Origin: Ruminococcus sp.
GTDB taxonomy: Bacteria; Bacillota; Clostridia; Oscillospirales; Ruminococcaceae
Assembly: GCA_017542475.1 (NCBI GenBank)
Contig: JAFXXD010000038.1
Coordinates: 124,001-188,000, forward strand
DNA length: 64,000 nt
Direction: 5' to 3'
Shown: positions 18,188-26,967 of the stretch, one piece after another
How positions within the stretch are numbered: the first letter of the stretch is position 1
Layout: each line of letters starts with the position of its first letter
The notes under the pieces: generated by a model
Database searches by the model: none
What the model was told of the DNA's origin: nothing
What the model saw: only the letters and a program-made list of their open reading frames with translations
Made by a program: the position numbers and the translations under genes

Positions 18188-18655
18188 TTAGTCTTCAATT
18201 TCACGGATAAGGTTTATCATCTCGATAGCGCCCTCTGCGCACTCGCTGCCCTTGTTGCCCGCCTTCGAGCCCGCACGCTCGATAGCCTGCTCGATGTTCT
18301 CGGTGGTGATGACTCCGAACATCACAGGGATATCAGCATTCAGCGAAACCTGCGCAATTCCCTTCGCGCACTCGTTGCAGACGAGGTCGTAGTGCGAAGT
18401 GCTGCCGCGGATTATAGCTCCGAGGCAGATGATAGCGTCGTACTTGCCTGTCTTAGCCATTTTCGAGGCGATGAGCGGTATCTCGAATGCTCCTGGTACC
18501 CACGCAACATCTATCGAGTTCTCGGGGAGCTCGTGGCGCTTGAGGGTGTCGATAGCTCCTCCGAGCAGCTTGTTCGTGATGAACTCGTTGAATCGCGCAA
18601 CGACGATTCCTATTCTGACGTCCTTGGGTACAAGGTTTCCTTCGTATGTTTTCAT
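18188..18655 (-). CDS. ribH: 6,7-dimethyl-8-ribityllumazine synthase
   Basis: The 155-residue enzyme condenses 5-amino-6-ribitylaminouracil with dihydroxybutanone phosphate, the penultimate step to riboflavin. The family pattern is complete, including V-A-R-F-N near residue 20, P-G-A-F-E-I-P near 55 and [12 protein letters not shown] near 80-91. The start has AAAGGAG upstream. It is the last gene of the rib operon. Confidence 0.96.
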   Translation of the reverse strand: MKTYEGNLVPKDVRIGIVVARFNEFITNKLLGGAIDTLKRHELPENSIDVAWVPGAFEIPLIASKMAKTGKYDAIICLGAIIRGSTSHYDLVCNECAKGIAQVSLNADIPVMFGVITTENIEQAIERAGSKAGNKGSECAEGAIEMINLIREIED

Positions 18656-18682
18656 GATAATTCTCCTTTTTTATATTTGACC

Positions 18683-19882
18683 TCAGTAATCGAGGATATG
18701 CCCCATTTTAGCCGCCTTCGTCTTCAGGTAGAAGAGGTCGTAGGCGGTGGCATCCATCTGTATCGGGACGCGCTCCTTTATCTCCAGCCCGAAGCCGCTC
18801 AGGCCGTAGACCTTGTCGGGGTTGTTGGTGAGCAGGCGGAGCGTCTTGCAGCCGAGCTCTCGGAGTATCTGCGCTCCGATGTAGTATTCACGCATATCTC
18901 CGGGGAAGCCGAGCGCGAGATTGGCTTCAAGAGTGTCCATTCCCCTGTCCTGCAATTCATAGGCGCGGAGCTTGTTGATAAGCCCGATACCGCGTCCTTC
19001 CTGCCGCATATAGAGCAGTATTCCCCTGCCCTCTTTTTCTATCTGCGTCATTGCGGAGGCAAACTGCTGTCCGCAGTCGCATTTGAGCGAGCCGAAAGCG
19101 TCGCCCGTCAGGCATTCGGAGTGCACGCGGCAGAGTATGTCCTCACCGTTGCCGATGTCGCCTTTTACGAGGGCTACGTGGTGCTCGCCGTTGAGCTTGT
19201 TCACGAAGCCGAGAGCGCGGAACTCACCGTACTTGGTCGGGAGCTTCGTATTCGCCACGCACTCGACGAGCTTGTCGTGCACCTTGCGGTACTCCTTCAG
19301 CGCCTGTATCGTGATGAATTTCAGTCCCCACTCGCGGGCTTTTTCCTGCAATTCTGCGGATCTCATCATAGTGCCGTCGTCGCGCATTATCTCGCAGCAC
19401 AGACCACAGCCTTTAAGTCCCGCGAGCCTCATAAGGTCAACTGTAGCCTCAGTGTGCCCCTCGCGTTCGAGAACACCGTTCTTCTTAGCCGCAAGCGGGA
19501 ACATATGCCCGGGACGGCGGAAATTCTCGGGCTTGGCGTCGTCGCTGACTGCCATTCTCGCCGTGAAGCCGCGCTCCTCGGCGGATATGCCCGTGGTTGT
19601 ATCCACGTGGTCGATAGAGACCGTGAAAGCCGTACAGTGGTTGTCGGTGTTGTAGTCCACCATCTGCGGCAGATGTAGCTTATCGCAGAGCTCGCCGCTC
19701 ATCGGCATACAGATAAGCCCCTTCGCGTGGACTGCCATAAAATTGACGTTTTCTGTGGTCGCGAACTCTGCGGCGCATATCATATCGCCCTCGTTCTCGC
19801 GGCTCTCGTCATCGGTCACAAGGATTATCTCACCGTTTCTCAGTGCTTCGAGAGCCTCCTCGACCGTGTTGTATTCAAACAT
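18683..19882 (-). CDS. ribBA: Bifunctional 3,4-dihydroxy-2-butanone-4-phosphate synthase / GTP cyclohydrolase II
   Basis: The 399-residue fusion makes both riboflavin precursors. The N-terminal RibB domain (about 1-200) has the acidic [10 protein letters not shown] motif near residue 24. The C-terminal RibA domain (about 205-399) has the zinc ligands in C-L-T-G-D and K-C-D-C-G and the following R-Q-E-G-R-G-I-G motif. GGAGG lies six bases upstream of the start. The start overlaps the end of the upstream lipoprotein gene by eight bases, so translation is coupled to a gene of unrelated function. Confidence 0.96.
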   Translation of the reverse strand: MFEYNTVEEALEALRNGEIILVTDDESRENEGDMICAAEFATTENVNFMAVHAKGLICMPMSGELCDKLHLPQMVDYNTDNHCTAFTVSIDHVDTTTGISAEERGFTARMAVSDDAKPENFRRPGHMFPLAAKKNGVLEREGHTEATVDLMRLAGLKGCGLCCEIMRDDGTMMRSAELQEKAREWGLKFITIQALKEYRKVHDKLVECVANTKLPTKYGEFRALGFVNKLNGEHHVALVKGDIGNGEDILCRVHSECLTGDAFGSLKCDCGQQFASAMTQIEKEGRGILLYMRQEGRGIGLINKLRAYELQDRGMDTLEANLALGFPGDMREYYIGAQILRELGCKTLRLLTNNPDKVYGLSGFGLEIKERVPIQMDATAYDLFYLKTKAAKMGHILDY

Positions 19883-20648
19883 CTGGATCCTCCTGATTAA
19901 AGTCTATTCCTCCGACGTCGCATTCAAGCTTCATCGTGCACTTGCCGCCAACAACTATCTCCTTCTTGCCGCCGACGGGCTTGTCGCCGCCCTCATTTTC
20001 CTCGTAGGTGAAGTCGCCCGTATCTATGTCGATGTCGCCAACGTCAACGGAGATATTAGTCTCACATTCGTCAACTCCCGCAAGCGATACCGAGCAGTTG
20101 CCCACGTCTACGGAGAGGTCGGAATCTTCGAGTATGCTGACGTTCTTCATATCAAGGTTGCCGACATCGCACTTGATGTTGAAAGTGCCGCTCAGCCCGT
20201 CGAGCTCGACGTTTCCAACGTCAGCATTTATGTCGAACCTGTTGAAGCTGTCGGGAAGGACTATCTTAACGTTAGCTTCGACCTCTACCGCCTTTGCGTT
20301 CGAGTTCTTCCACTCCCAGAAGCTCTTGCCCGTTTCGCTGTCAACTATGGAGACGACGAGTACATCGTCCTCAATTTCAGCCTTGCACGAGATGTGCTCG
20401 CTGACAGCGCTGACCTTCTTCTGCGTAATGCCCTGAATCTTGTAGTCGGCGTGTATCTCGGCTTTATCAGAGTCGCCGTATGATACCTCTATGCTTCCGA
20501 CCGATATATCGGTGCTCAGCTCGGTGACTTTTGCCGCCTCGACCTTGATGTCCTCGGATTCGTTGGCGATAACAACGGGATTCTCGATACCGCACGACGT
20601 CATCGAAAGCAGCGTCGCGGCGGCAATAAGAGCCATTGTCTTTTTCAT
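19875..20648 (-). CDS. Lipoprotein with DUF4097-like beta-repeat region, inside the rib operon
   Basis: The 257-residue protein has a lipoprotein signal peptide ending in S-M-T-S-C-G, so it should be anchored on the outer face of the membrane. The rest is rich in short beta-strand repeats around the motif D-V-G-N or D-V-G-D (about residues 125-250), as in DUF4097-type putative adhesin/beta-helix proteins. The start at 20648 gives a clean signal peptide and has GAGGGGG upstream; an ATG at 20666 overlapping the ribE stop is possible. It overlaps ribBA by eight bases and follows ribE closely, so it is under FMN riboswitch control. No known riboflavin function; a link to flavin traffic is only a guess. 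Confidence 0.8.
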   Translation of the reverse strand: MKKTMALIAAATLLSMTSCGIENPVVIANESEDIKVEAAKVTELSTDISVGSIEVSYGDSDKAEIHADYKIQGITQKKVSAVSEHISCKAEIEDDVLVVSIVDSETGKSFWEWKNSNAKAVEVEANVKIVLPDSFNRFDINADVGNVELDGLSGTFNIKCDVGNLDMKNVSILEDSDLSVDVGNCSVSLAGVDECETNISVDVGDIDIDTGDFTYEENEGGDKPVGGKKEIVVGGKCTMKLECDVGGIDFNQEDPDV

Positions 20649-20662
20649 TATGTCATTCCCCC

Positions 20663-21304
20663 TCATATGAAGCCGTTTTTCGCGAGAAGCTCCATAGATA
20701 CACCGACCGCGGTGCTGTCGGGCTTGAGCAGCTTCTCCACGTATTTGGCAATTATGTCGTTTTCAAGATTGACCGTGTCCCCGACCTTTTTCGCGCCGAG
20801 TACGGTCTGAGCAACTGTGTGCGGGATAATCGAGACACTGAACGAGCTTTCCGCGACCTTAGCCACGGTAAGGCTTATGCCATCTATCGCGACCGAGCCC
20901 TTTTCCACGATATACCTCATAATTTCAGGCTTCGCGGAAACAGTGTACCACACGGCGATACCGTCATTTTTGATGTCGGTGATTGTTCCCGTGCCGTCTA
21001 TGTGTCCCGAGACTATATGCCCGCCGAAACGACCTCCCGCCGCCATAGCGCGTTCGAGGTCAACGGGACTGCCGCTCCGCAGACTGCCGAGCGACGAGCG
21101 GCTGAGCGTCTCGTTCATAACGTCGGCTTGAAAGGAAGCGGAGTCGAAATCAGTTACCGTCAGGCAGACGCCGTTCACGGCAATGCTGTCGCCGAGCTTC
21201 ACGTCCTCGAGCACCTTCTGCGCCTTTATACGTATGAACGACTTGTTCCCGCCGCGCTGTATCCCGACGACCGTGCCGACCTCTTCAACTATTCCCGTGA
21301 ACAT
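20663..21304 (-). CDS. ribE: Riboflavin synthase alpha subunit
   Basis: The 213-residue enzyme dismutates two lumazines to riboflavin. The typical opening M-F-T-G-I-V-E-E-V-G and the two homologous lumazine-binding halves (about 1-97 and 98-190) are visible, with G-H-I-V-S-G-H-I-D-G-T-G between them. The start overlaps the end of ribD by 20 bases. Confidence 0.95.
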   Translation of the reverse strand: MFTGIVEEVGTVVGIQRGGNKSFIRIKAQKVLEDVKLGDSIAVNGVCLTVTDFDSASFQADVMNETLSRSSLGSLRSGSPVDLERAMAAGGRFGGHIVSGHIDGTGTITDIKNDGIAVWYTVSAKPEIMRYIVEKGSVAIDGISLTVAKVAESSFSVSIIPHTVAQTVLGAKKVGDTVNLENDIIAKYVEKLLKPDSTAVGVSMELLAKNGFI

Positions 21305-22394
21305 TCTTCACCCTGCTCTCTATGAGGATATCATCACCGAAATGCTTAATCGCAACCGTCTCTAACATAAACGCATCATCGGGCTTATCTGCCCCGAGAC
21401 CCGCTACAGGCGATTTAGCGCCGACTCCGCCGAATATCTTGGGCGCGATATAGGTCTGGACCTTATCGACAATACCTGCTTCGAGAGCAGACCAGTTGAG
21501 CTCGCCGCCGCCCTCTATCAGCACGCTGTCGATATTGAGCGATGAAAGCGTCTTCATCAGCTGCCGCAGGTCGGGACGACCGTTTTTCCCGCGGAAGGTA
21601 AGGATCGTGCAGCCCTTGTCGATGTACGGCTGAGTTACGGCAACATCGCTTTCGAGCGTCGCGATTATCGTCGGGACAGTCCTCGCCGTGCACACGACAT
21701 TGCTCGTCAGCGGAGTGCGAAGCGTAGAATCGCAGACGATACGTATTGGGTCGCGTCCGCCTTCGAGCCTGCACGTCAGCATAGGGTCGTCTCTGAGGAC
21801 AGTGCCGACGCCTACCATAATAGCCGCGTGCTTCATTCTGTCGCGGTGAACGTTCTCACGCGCCGCCTCGCCAGTCACCCACTTGGACTCACCGGTTTTA
21901 CAGGCAATTTTGCCGTCCATAGTCATAGCGTACTTCACCGTCACGAACGGCAGGTGCTTGGTTATGAACTTGAAGAATATCTCGTTTATCGCATCGCACT
22001 CGTCCTTGAGGACGCCCTCAACGACTTCAATCCCGTTCTCGCGGAGTATAGCGACTCCCCTGCCCGAAACGAGCGGATTCGGGTCAGATGAGCCGATGTA
22101 AACGCGCTTGATACCGTGCTCAATTATGGCGTCGGTACAGGGCGGCTGTTTACCGTGATGACAGCACGGCTCAAGCGTAACGTACATCTCTGCGCCCGTA
22201 CAGTCAGCTCCCCTCGCCTCACAATCGGCAAAGGCGGCACGCTCGGCGTGTAGGTCGCCGTATTTCTTATGGTAGCCACGACCGATTACCTCGCCGTCAC
22301 GCACGATGACAGCTCCGACCATAGGGTTGGGACTCACAAAGCCCATCCCCTTCTGTGCGAGCTCTATCGCCTCTCTCATAAATTCTTCCTGCAT
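21285..22394 (-). CDS. ribD: Bifunctional diaminohydroxyphosphoribosylaminopyrimidine deaminase / reductase
   Basis: The 369-residue enzyme carries out the deamination and reduction steps of riboflavin synthesis. The N-terminal zinc deaminase domain (about 1-145) has H-A-E-R-A and the P-C-C-H-H-G-K-Q-P-P-C zinc motif; the C-terminal reductase domain follows from about 150. The start at 22394 lies past the riboswitch terminator; an earlier in-frame ATG would put coding sequence in the riboswitch. The ribosome binding site is modest (GGAAGTG). It is the first gene of the rib operon. Confidence 0.94.
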   Translation of the reverse strand: MQEEFMREAIELAQKGMGFVSPNPMVGAVIVRDGEVIGRGYHKKYGDLHAERAAFADCEARGADCTGAEMYVTLEPCCHHGKQPPCTDAIIEHGIKRVYIGSSDPNPLVSGRGVAILRENGIEVVEGVLKDECDAINEIFFKFITKHLPFVTVKYAMTMDGKIACKTGESKWVTGEAARENVHRDRMKHAAIMVGVGTVLRDDPMLTCRLEGGRDPIRIVCDSTLRTPLTSNVVCTARTVPTIIATLESDVAVTQPYIDKGCTILTFRGKNGRPDLRQLMKTLSSLNIDSVLIEGGGELNWSALEAGIVDKVQTYIAPKIFGGVGAKSPVAGLGADKPDDAFMLETVAIKHFGDDILIESRVKNVHGNS

Positions 22395-22412
22395 ATGATC
22401 ACTTCCGAAAAA

Positions 22413-22449
22413 CGCCCCGAAGCATACCGCGCGGCATACCTTCGGGGCG
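22413..22449 (-). terminator. Regulated terminator of the FMN riboswitch
   Basis: Nine base pairs of strong G+C stem (22413-22421 with 22441-22449), with further inner pairing, are followed on the minus strand by T residues and then the ribD ribosome binding site. It lies directly after the aptamer, so it should be its expression platform. Confidence 0.8.
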
Positions 22450-22473
22450 CTGATTATCACATTGTACCGTGAC

Positions 22474-22612
22474 ATCTTCTCTCATCCGGACTTTTGTTGC
22501 GCATATGCAACACGTTCATAGAACGACCGTCGGCTTCGGAATCGCACCGAATCAGCCAGAAATGGCTCGCAGGCTATACTGCCGGTAGGGAATCACACCC
22601 TGCCCTGAAGAT
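22474..22612 (-). ncRNA. FMN riboswitch (RFN element)
   Basis: The minus strand carries the conserved RFN blocks in order: CTTCAGGGCAGGGTG near the 5' end, GATTCCC and ACCGGCAGTA, GCCTGCGAGCC, GATTCCGAAGCCGACGGT, and GGATGAGAGAAGAT at the 3' end. FMN binding should favour the downstream terminator and shut off ribD onward. Confidence 0.95.
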
Positions 22613-22621
22613 TACTTTTAT

Positions 22622-22650
22622 ATTATAGCACCGACTAACTTATATGTCAA
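22622..22650 (-). promoter_or_regulatory. Consensus promoter of the rib operon
   Basis: Perfect TTGACA (22645-22650) and TATAAT (22622-22627) on the minus strand with a 17-base spacer. The -35 box lies a few bases from the T-run of the upstream gene's terminator. Confidence 0.9.
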
Positions 22651-22657
22651 TAGAAAA

Positions 22658-22684
22658 AAACAGCCATCGTGCCGACGGCTGTTT
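22658..22684 (-). terminator. Terminator of the sugar-binding-like GGDEF gene
   Basis: A stem of eight or more base pairs (22658-22665 with 22677-22684) is followed on the minus strand by a run of T residues. Confidence 0.8.
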
Positions 22685-22701
22685 ACTATTGTACAGTGTT
22701 G

Positions 22702-24627
22702 TCATTTCTTCAGGTACTTAGAAAGCTTTTTTTTTCTCTTCTGCTCGTACATTACCTTATCAGCTTCCGTAACAAAACGGAAAATGTCCTCGCCCTCGTG
22801 CGGCTTTGCTATCGTGTAGCCGATACTTGCGCTGAGCTTGAACGGATTCTCCATATTCTCGTTTATTACATCTATGGAGTTCTGTATCCTCTTTGTAAGG
22901 TCGTTCGCCTCGTCATCGGTCGAATCCGCGGAAAATACTATGAATTCATCTCCTCCGAAGCGGCAGTAGACCTCGCCGTTTTTACAGGTGCTGCGAAGAA
23001 CACTTGCTATCGAGCGTATCGCCACATCACCTATATCGTGACCGTAGGTGTCGTTGATGGTTTTTAGACCGTCAAGGTCAATGAACATAAGCATCACGCT
23101 TCTGTCGTTCCTGATGCAGTCGGCATAGGTCGCCTTCGTAGCCTGCACGAAGCCGTTGCGGTTATAGATACCCGAGAAGGTATCCTGCGTGTAGAGCTTG
23201 CCGAGACGCTGTACCGCGTATTCGAGCGTAATGAGCTTGCGTATGTTCTCGAGCGAGTTGCTCATAGTGAGGCACCACGACTGAAAAAGCGAGTTATACA
23301 GCGGCACCTTGCAGTTGCATATCGCCATATATCCGAGACATCTCTCACCGAAGTGGAGAGGCACCATATAGTATACCTTTCCCGCCTTCTCGTTCTCGCT
23401 GATATGCGGTACAAGGTCGCGGGTGAAGATGGAGTCCACATCATCGTGGAACTCACCGCTGCAGTAAGCGATAGGAATATACATCTCATCGGTATATTTT
23501 GTGGGTATCTCGACCTTCCTGCAGACGTTGCGCTCATCGGGGCGCTCGATATCCCAGTCCTTGCAGATGCAGAAGTAGAACTCCCCGGGGTCCATTTCAA
23601 CTACGAATTCCTTTATCGAAGCGATATAGTCATCAAAGGACGCGCAGCCCTGCAAATTACAGGAGAGCTTGTTGAAGAGCGACATATAAGCCGATATCTT
23701 CTCGACACGGTTGTAGTTGGCGATATTGAGCTCCTTGTACTCCGAGATATCACTTACGGCACTGTCAGCACAGCCGCAGCTCTCGGTAAAGCGCGTGGAC
23801 ATATCAAGTATGACCTTCTTGCCCTGCGGCTTGTGATTGAAGTGGTTGGAGAGCAGTCTGCACGCAAGCTGTCCCGAATAGTTGAAGGGACGCTCTACAG
23901 AGGTGAGCTCAATGCGGAAATTGTGGTTATTGTAGGTGTTATCGAAGCCCGAAACGGCTATCTCGTCGGGCACCTTGAAGCCCGCCTCAAACAGACGGCT
24001 GACGGCAGTTGCTGCCATAACATCGTTCGCGCAGATTACAGCCTCGGGCATATATTTATTATGCTGGAGGAAGTATTCGATGGCGGCTTTTCCCGCAGGA
24101 GCGCGGAAATCGCCGTAATATATCCTGTCCTCGTCAATGCTCAGACCGTTTTCCCCGAGCACCTCAAGGAAGGCACTGAGTCTGTCCTGACTCTCGGGGT
24201 TTTCCTTCGGACCTGATATATAGTTGAACTTGGTGAAGCCGTGCACCTTGATGAAGTGCTCGGTAATCTTGCGCATAGCGGTCTTATTGTCGATGCCGAT
24301 ATAGTACATATCCTCGACGTTGTCGTCTATGCTCACAGCAGGGATGCCCGCCTCGCGGATACGGCTGCGGATATTCTCGACAACGCTCTTGTCGTCAATG
24401 GTATTGGTAAGGAGTATCGCTCCGTCGAAGGTGGAGAAATCAGGCAGGCGGAAAATATTATACTCGCCGTAGTCATGACTGAGGTTGCCCATAGTTCCGC
24501 TGAACGAGGCAAACATCACGAGGTCGAGCATACACTCCTCTGCCGCGGACTCGATACCGTGAAGGATAGTGCTCTGATAACTCTCGTCTATTCCTGCAAC
24601 TATGACAGCGACCTTGTATTTTTTCAT
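22702..24627 (-). CDS. Diguanylate cyclase with LacI-type ligand-binding sensor domain
   Basis: The 641-residue protein has an N-terminal periplasmic-binding-protein-like domain of the LacI/GalR ligand-binding type (about 5-275) without a helix-turn-helix, a middle region of unknown fold (about 290-470), and a C-terminal GGDEF domain (about 475-641) with intact G-G-D-E-F at about 558-562. It should make c-di-GMP in response to a small ligand, perhaps a sugar. No signal peptide or membrane segment is seen, so the sensor is probably cytoplasmic. The RxxD inhibition site is not evident. The start at 24627 is supported by GGAAG at a loose distance. It has its own promoter and terminator. The gene starting at 63928 shares its opening motif. 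Confidence 0.88.
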   Translation of the reverse strand: MKKYKVAVIVAGIDESYQSTILHGIESAAEECMLDLVMFASFSGTMGNLSHDYGEYNIFRLPDFSTFDGAILLTNTIDDKSVVENIRSRIREAGIPAVSIDDNVEDMYYIGIDNKTAMRKITEHFIKVHGFTKFNYISGPKENPESQDRLSAFLEVLGENGLSIDEDRIYYGDFRAPAGKAAIEYFLQHNKYMPEAVICANDVMAATAVSRLFEAGFKVPDEIAVSGFDNTYNNHNFRIELTSVERPFNYSGQLACRLLSNHFNHKPQGKKVILDMSTRFTESCGCADSAVSDISEYKELNIANYNRVEKISAYMSLFNKLSCNLQGCASFDDYIASIKEFVVEMDPGEFYFCICKDWDIERPDERNVCRKVEIPTKYTDEMYIPIAYCSGEFHDDVDSIFTRDLVPHISENEKAGKVYYMVPLHFGERCLGYMAICNCKVPLYNSLFQSWCLTMSNSLENIRKLITLEYAVQRLGKLYTQDTFSGIYNRNGFVQATKATYADCIRNDRSVMLMFIDLDGLKTINDTYGHDIGDVAIRSIASVLRSTCKNGEVYCRFGGDEFIVFSADSTDDEANDLTKRIQNSIDVINENMENPFKLSASIGYTIAKPHEGEDIFRFVTEADKVMYEQKRKKKLSKYLKK

Positions 24628-24677
24628 ATCAGACACACTTCCTTTCCTCAAAAGATAAGCATTAGCAATATACATAT

Positions 24678-24706
24678 ATTTTACACTAAAACGAAAAGAA
24701 AATCAA
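24678..24706 (-). promoter_or_regulatory. Promoter of the sensor-GGDEF gene
   Basis: On the minus strand TTGATT (24701-24706) and TAAAAT (24678-24683) are 17 bases apart. The rest of the AT-rich 24707-24896 gap shows no gene. Confidence 0.55.
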
Positions 24707-24896
24707 TACTTTTTTATTATAATATTCATTAGTAAAATTAACCTTTTGTTCACATATATTTACAAATTGTATATACAGTTCTCATATCTACCATTTGTTC
24801 AATCTTTTCACTACTGCTCATATTCTAAAATTTTCTGCGGGAGCGGTGTAAAATACTGTCAGACTGACGAAAATCGCGGTTATACGCTGTGCATTG

Positions 24897-24924
24897 TTGA
24901 CAAATCACAAAAAAATGGTATACT
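24897..24924 (+). promoter_or_regulatory. Promoter of ppa
   Basis: TTGACA (24897-24902) and TATACT (24919-24924) are 16 bases apart, about 44 bases before the ppa start. Confidence 0.7.
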
Positions 24925-24967
24925 TAATTATAGCAGAACACGTAATTCTTACTGCGGAGGTATCAAA

Positions 24968-25501
24968 ATGAAAAACATCTGGCACAACATTAGTCCCAAA
25001 AGGATTAGTCCGGAAAGTTTTTACGCGGTCATCGAGATCGGCAAGGGCAGCAAGATAAAGTATGAGCTCGATAAGGACACAGGCTATATCAAAATGGACC
25101 GTATCCTTCATACTTCTACCCACTACCCCGCCAACTACGGCTTTATCCCGCGTACCTACTCCGACGATCAGGACCCGCTCGACGTCCTCGTACTCTGCTC
25201 CGAAACACTTATGCCGCTCACGCTCGTTGAGTGCTACCCTATCGGAGTTATACGAATGCTCGACAACGGTCACCATGACGACAAGATAATCGCTGTTCCG
25301 TTCAATGACCCAAACTACAATATGTATATGGACATTGACCAGCTTCCCAAGCACATTTTCGACGAGATGACCCACTTCTTCACGGTCTACAAGGAGCTTG
25401 AAAACAAAACGACAGTTGTAAACGAAGTTGACCATGCCGACGTTGCGAAAGAAATAATCGCCGGCGATATAGAAAACTATATCGAAAACTTCTGCAAGTG
25501 A
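24968..25501 (+). CDS. ppa: Inorganic pyrophosphatase (family I)
   Basis: The 177-residue soluble enzyme splits pyrophosphate to phosphate, pulling biosynthetic reactions forward. The family I motif is present as Y-P-A-N-Y-G-F-I-P-R-T-Y followed by D-D-Q-D-P-L-D-V-L-V, which holds the metal-binding aspartates. GCGGAGG lies upstream of the start. It precedes prs, another pyrophosphate-related metabolic gene, in the same direction. Confidence 0.95.
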   Translation: MKNIWHNISPKRISPESFYAVIEIGKGSKIKYELDKDTGYIKMDRILHTSTHYPANYGFIPRTYSDDQDPLDVLVLCSETLMPLTLVECYPIGVIRMLDNGHHDDKIIAVPFNDPNYNMYMDIDQLPKHIFDEMTHFFTVYKELENKTTVVNEVDHADVAKEIIAGDIENYIENFCK

Positions 25502-25511
25502 TCATAGCAAA

Positions 25512-25543
25512 CGGCAAATACTTTTGGCGCTTGCTATTTGCCG
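25512..25543 (+). other. Hairpin after ppa
   Basis: CGGCAAATA (25512-25520) pairs with TATTTGCCG (25535-25543). No T-run follows, so it looks more like an mRNA-stabilising hairpin than a terminator. A smaller hairpin (GCAAAT/ATTTGC) follows at about 25554-25570. Confidence 0.4.
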
Positions 25544-25599
25544 ATACGAAGGGAGCAAATCTTTGATTTGCACATCTGCGAGGCACTTTGAATCATTTA

Positions 25600-25637
25600 T
25601 TATATTGAACGTCATATTATTTTGACGTTCAATATAA
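25600..25637 (+). promoter_or_regulatory. Perfect 15-bp inverted repeat upstream of prs
   Basis: TTATATTGAACGTCA (25600-25614) is followed after eight bases by its exact complement (25623-25637), 30 bases before prs. It is A+T-rich with no clean T-run, so an operator or mRNA hairpin is more likely than a terminator. Confidence 0.55.
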
Positions 25638-25666
25638 CTAACGACGTTAAACGAAAGGAATTATTT

Positions 25667-26812
25667 ATGACTGCTTCAAGTGAAAATTTATTCAGCAGCG
25701 AATCAAGTGCTGCACCTATCGGAATCATCGCAATGAACAGCGTTACCGAGCTCGGTAACAAGATTGACGGATACCTCACAAGCTGGTCCAAGCTCGCAGG
25801 CTATGAGACCGACAGCTTCCTCATCGAGTGTGAGTGTCCCCGCTTCTCTTCGGGCGACGGCAAAGGACTCATTAAGTCCACTGTCCGCGGGATCGACCTG
25901 TTCATCATTTTAGACGTCGGAAATTACAGCATAAAGTATGACTACTTCGGAATGCAGAACGCTATGTCCCCCGATGACCATTTTCAGGATCTCAAGCGTA
26001 TCATTCAGGCGGCAAGCGGCAAGGCTCACCGCATAACAGTTATTATGCCCACTCTCTACGGCGGCAGACAGCACCGCAGAAATTACCGCGAGTCCCTCGA
26101 CTGTGCATGCGCTCTTCAGGAGCTTGAGGCTATGGGCGTTTCCAATATCGTATGCTTCGACGCTCACGACCCGCGCGTACAGAACGCTGTGCCGCTTATG
26201 GGCTTCGATAACGTAATGCCTACATATCAGGTCCTCAAGGCTATGATGAAGCAGATCAGCGACATCAACTTCTCTAAGGAGAAGTTCATGGTTGTTTCTC
26301 CCGATGAAGGCGCTCTCAACAGAAATATGTACTACGCCTCCGTTCTCGGAGTTGATATGGGTATGTTCTACAAGCGCCGCGATTACTCGCAGATAATCAA
26401 CGGCAGAAACCCCATCGTTGCTCACGAGTACATCGGTAATCCTGTCGAGGGCAAGGACATCTTTGTTGCCGACGATATCATTTCCTCGGGTGAATCTATG
26501 CTCGACGTTGCAAAGAACCTCAAGGAGAAGAAGGCAGGCAGATTCTTTGCTTACGCTACATACGCAATTTTCACGAACGGTCTCGAAAAATTCGACAAGG
26601 CTTACGAGGACGGCATCATCGACGGCGTATTCGGTACGAACCTCACATACAGGTCTCCCGAGCTGCTCAGCAGACCTTGGTTCCATGAGGTCGATGTTTC
26701 CAAGTACATCGCTTACTTCATCGAAGCTATCAACCACGACGTTTCTATCAGCAAGATAATCGACCCCCACACCAAGATAGAGACGCTCCTCAAAAAATAC
26801 GGTATCAAGTAA
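25667..26812 (+). CDS. prs: Ribose-phosphate pyrophosphokinase (long, divergent form)
   Basis: The 381-residue enzyme should make PRPP from ribose 5-phosphate and ATP for nucleotide synthesis. It is longer than the usual 315 residues and divergent. The PRPP-binding loop is readable as F-V-A-D-D-I-I-S-S-G-E-S, and Y-G-G-R-Q-H-R-R lies where the catalytic-loop Y-x-R-x-D-R-K is usually found. The start at 25667 has AAAGGA upstream. A strong hairpin sits in its leader. Family assignment is firm at superfamily level; activity as the only Prs is inferred. Confidence 0.82.
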   Translation: MTASSENLFSSESSAAPIGIIAMNSVTELGNKIDGYLTSWSKLAGYETDSFLIECECPRFSSGDGKGLIKSTVRGIDLFIILDVGNYSIKYDYFGMQNAMSPDDHFQDLKRIIQAASGKAHRITVIMPTLYGGRQHRRNYRESLDCACALQELEAMGVSNIVCFDAHDPRVQNAVPLMGFDNVMPTYQVLKAMMKQISDINFSKEKFMVVSPDEGALNRNMYYASVLGVDMGMFYKRRDYSQIINGRNPIVAHEYIGNPVEGKDIFVADDIISSGESMLDVAKNLKEKKAGRFFAYATYAIFTNGLEKFDKAYEDGIIDGVFGTNLTYRSPELLSRPWFHEVDVSKYIAYFIEAINHDVSISKIIDPHTKIETLLKKYGIK

Positions 26813-26816
26813 TGAT

Positions 26817-26841
26817 AAAGGGACTGCATTGCAGTCCCTTT
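26817..26841 (+). terminator. Terminator of prs
   Basis: A 12-bp stem with almost no loop (AAAGGGACTGCA...TGCAGTCCCTTT) ends in T residues directly after the prs stop. Confidence 0.75.
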
Positions 26842-26852
26842 TCTGATATATA

Positions 26853-26919
26853 TGTAGGGGCGCATTCCGTGCGCCCGCAAGCATTTTGTTTTTACGGGCG
26901 AGCAGAACTCGCCCCTACA
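26853..26919. repeat. MITE-like / REP-like 67-bp inverted repeat
   Basis: The ends are TGTAGGGGCG and CGCCCCTACA, perfect inverted repeats, with a second inner pair (GCGCCCG / CGGGCGAG). It lies between two convergent genes and holds no ORF. Elements with these ends recur in many Firmicute genomes; only one copy is seen here. Confidence 0.7.
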
Positions 26920-26921
26920 AA

Positions 26922-26948
26922 AAACGGTCTCCGCTCGGGAGACCGTTT
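26922..26948 (-). terminator. Terminator of fba
   Basis: An 11-bp stem (26922-26932 with 26938-26948) is followed on the minus strand by TTTTTTG, directly past the fba stop. Confidence 0.85.
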
Positions 26949-26967
26949 CTATTTCTGTTCAGCCTGA

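Noticed and set aside
26853-26919. The inverted repeat as a full insertion sequence
   Set aside because: No transposase or target duplication is visible and the element is only 67 bp.
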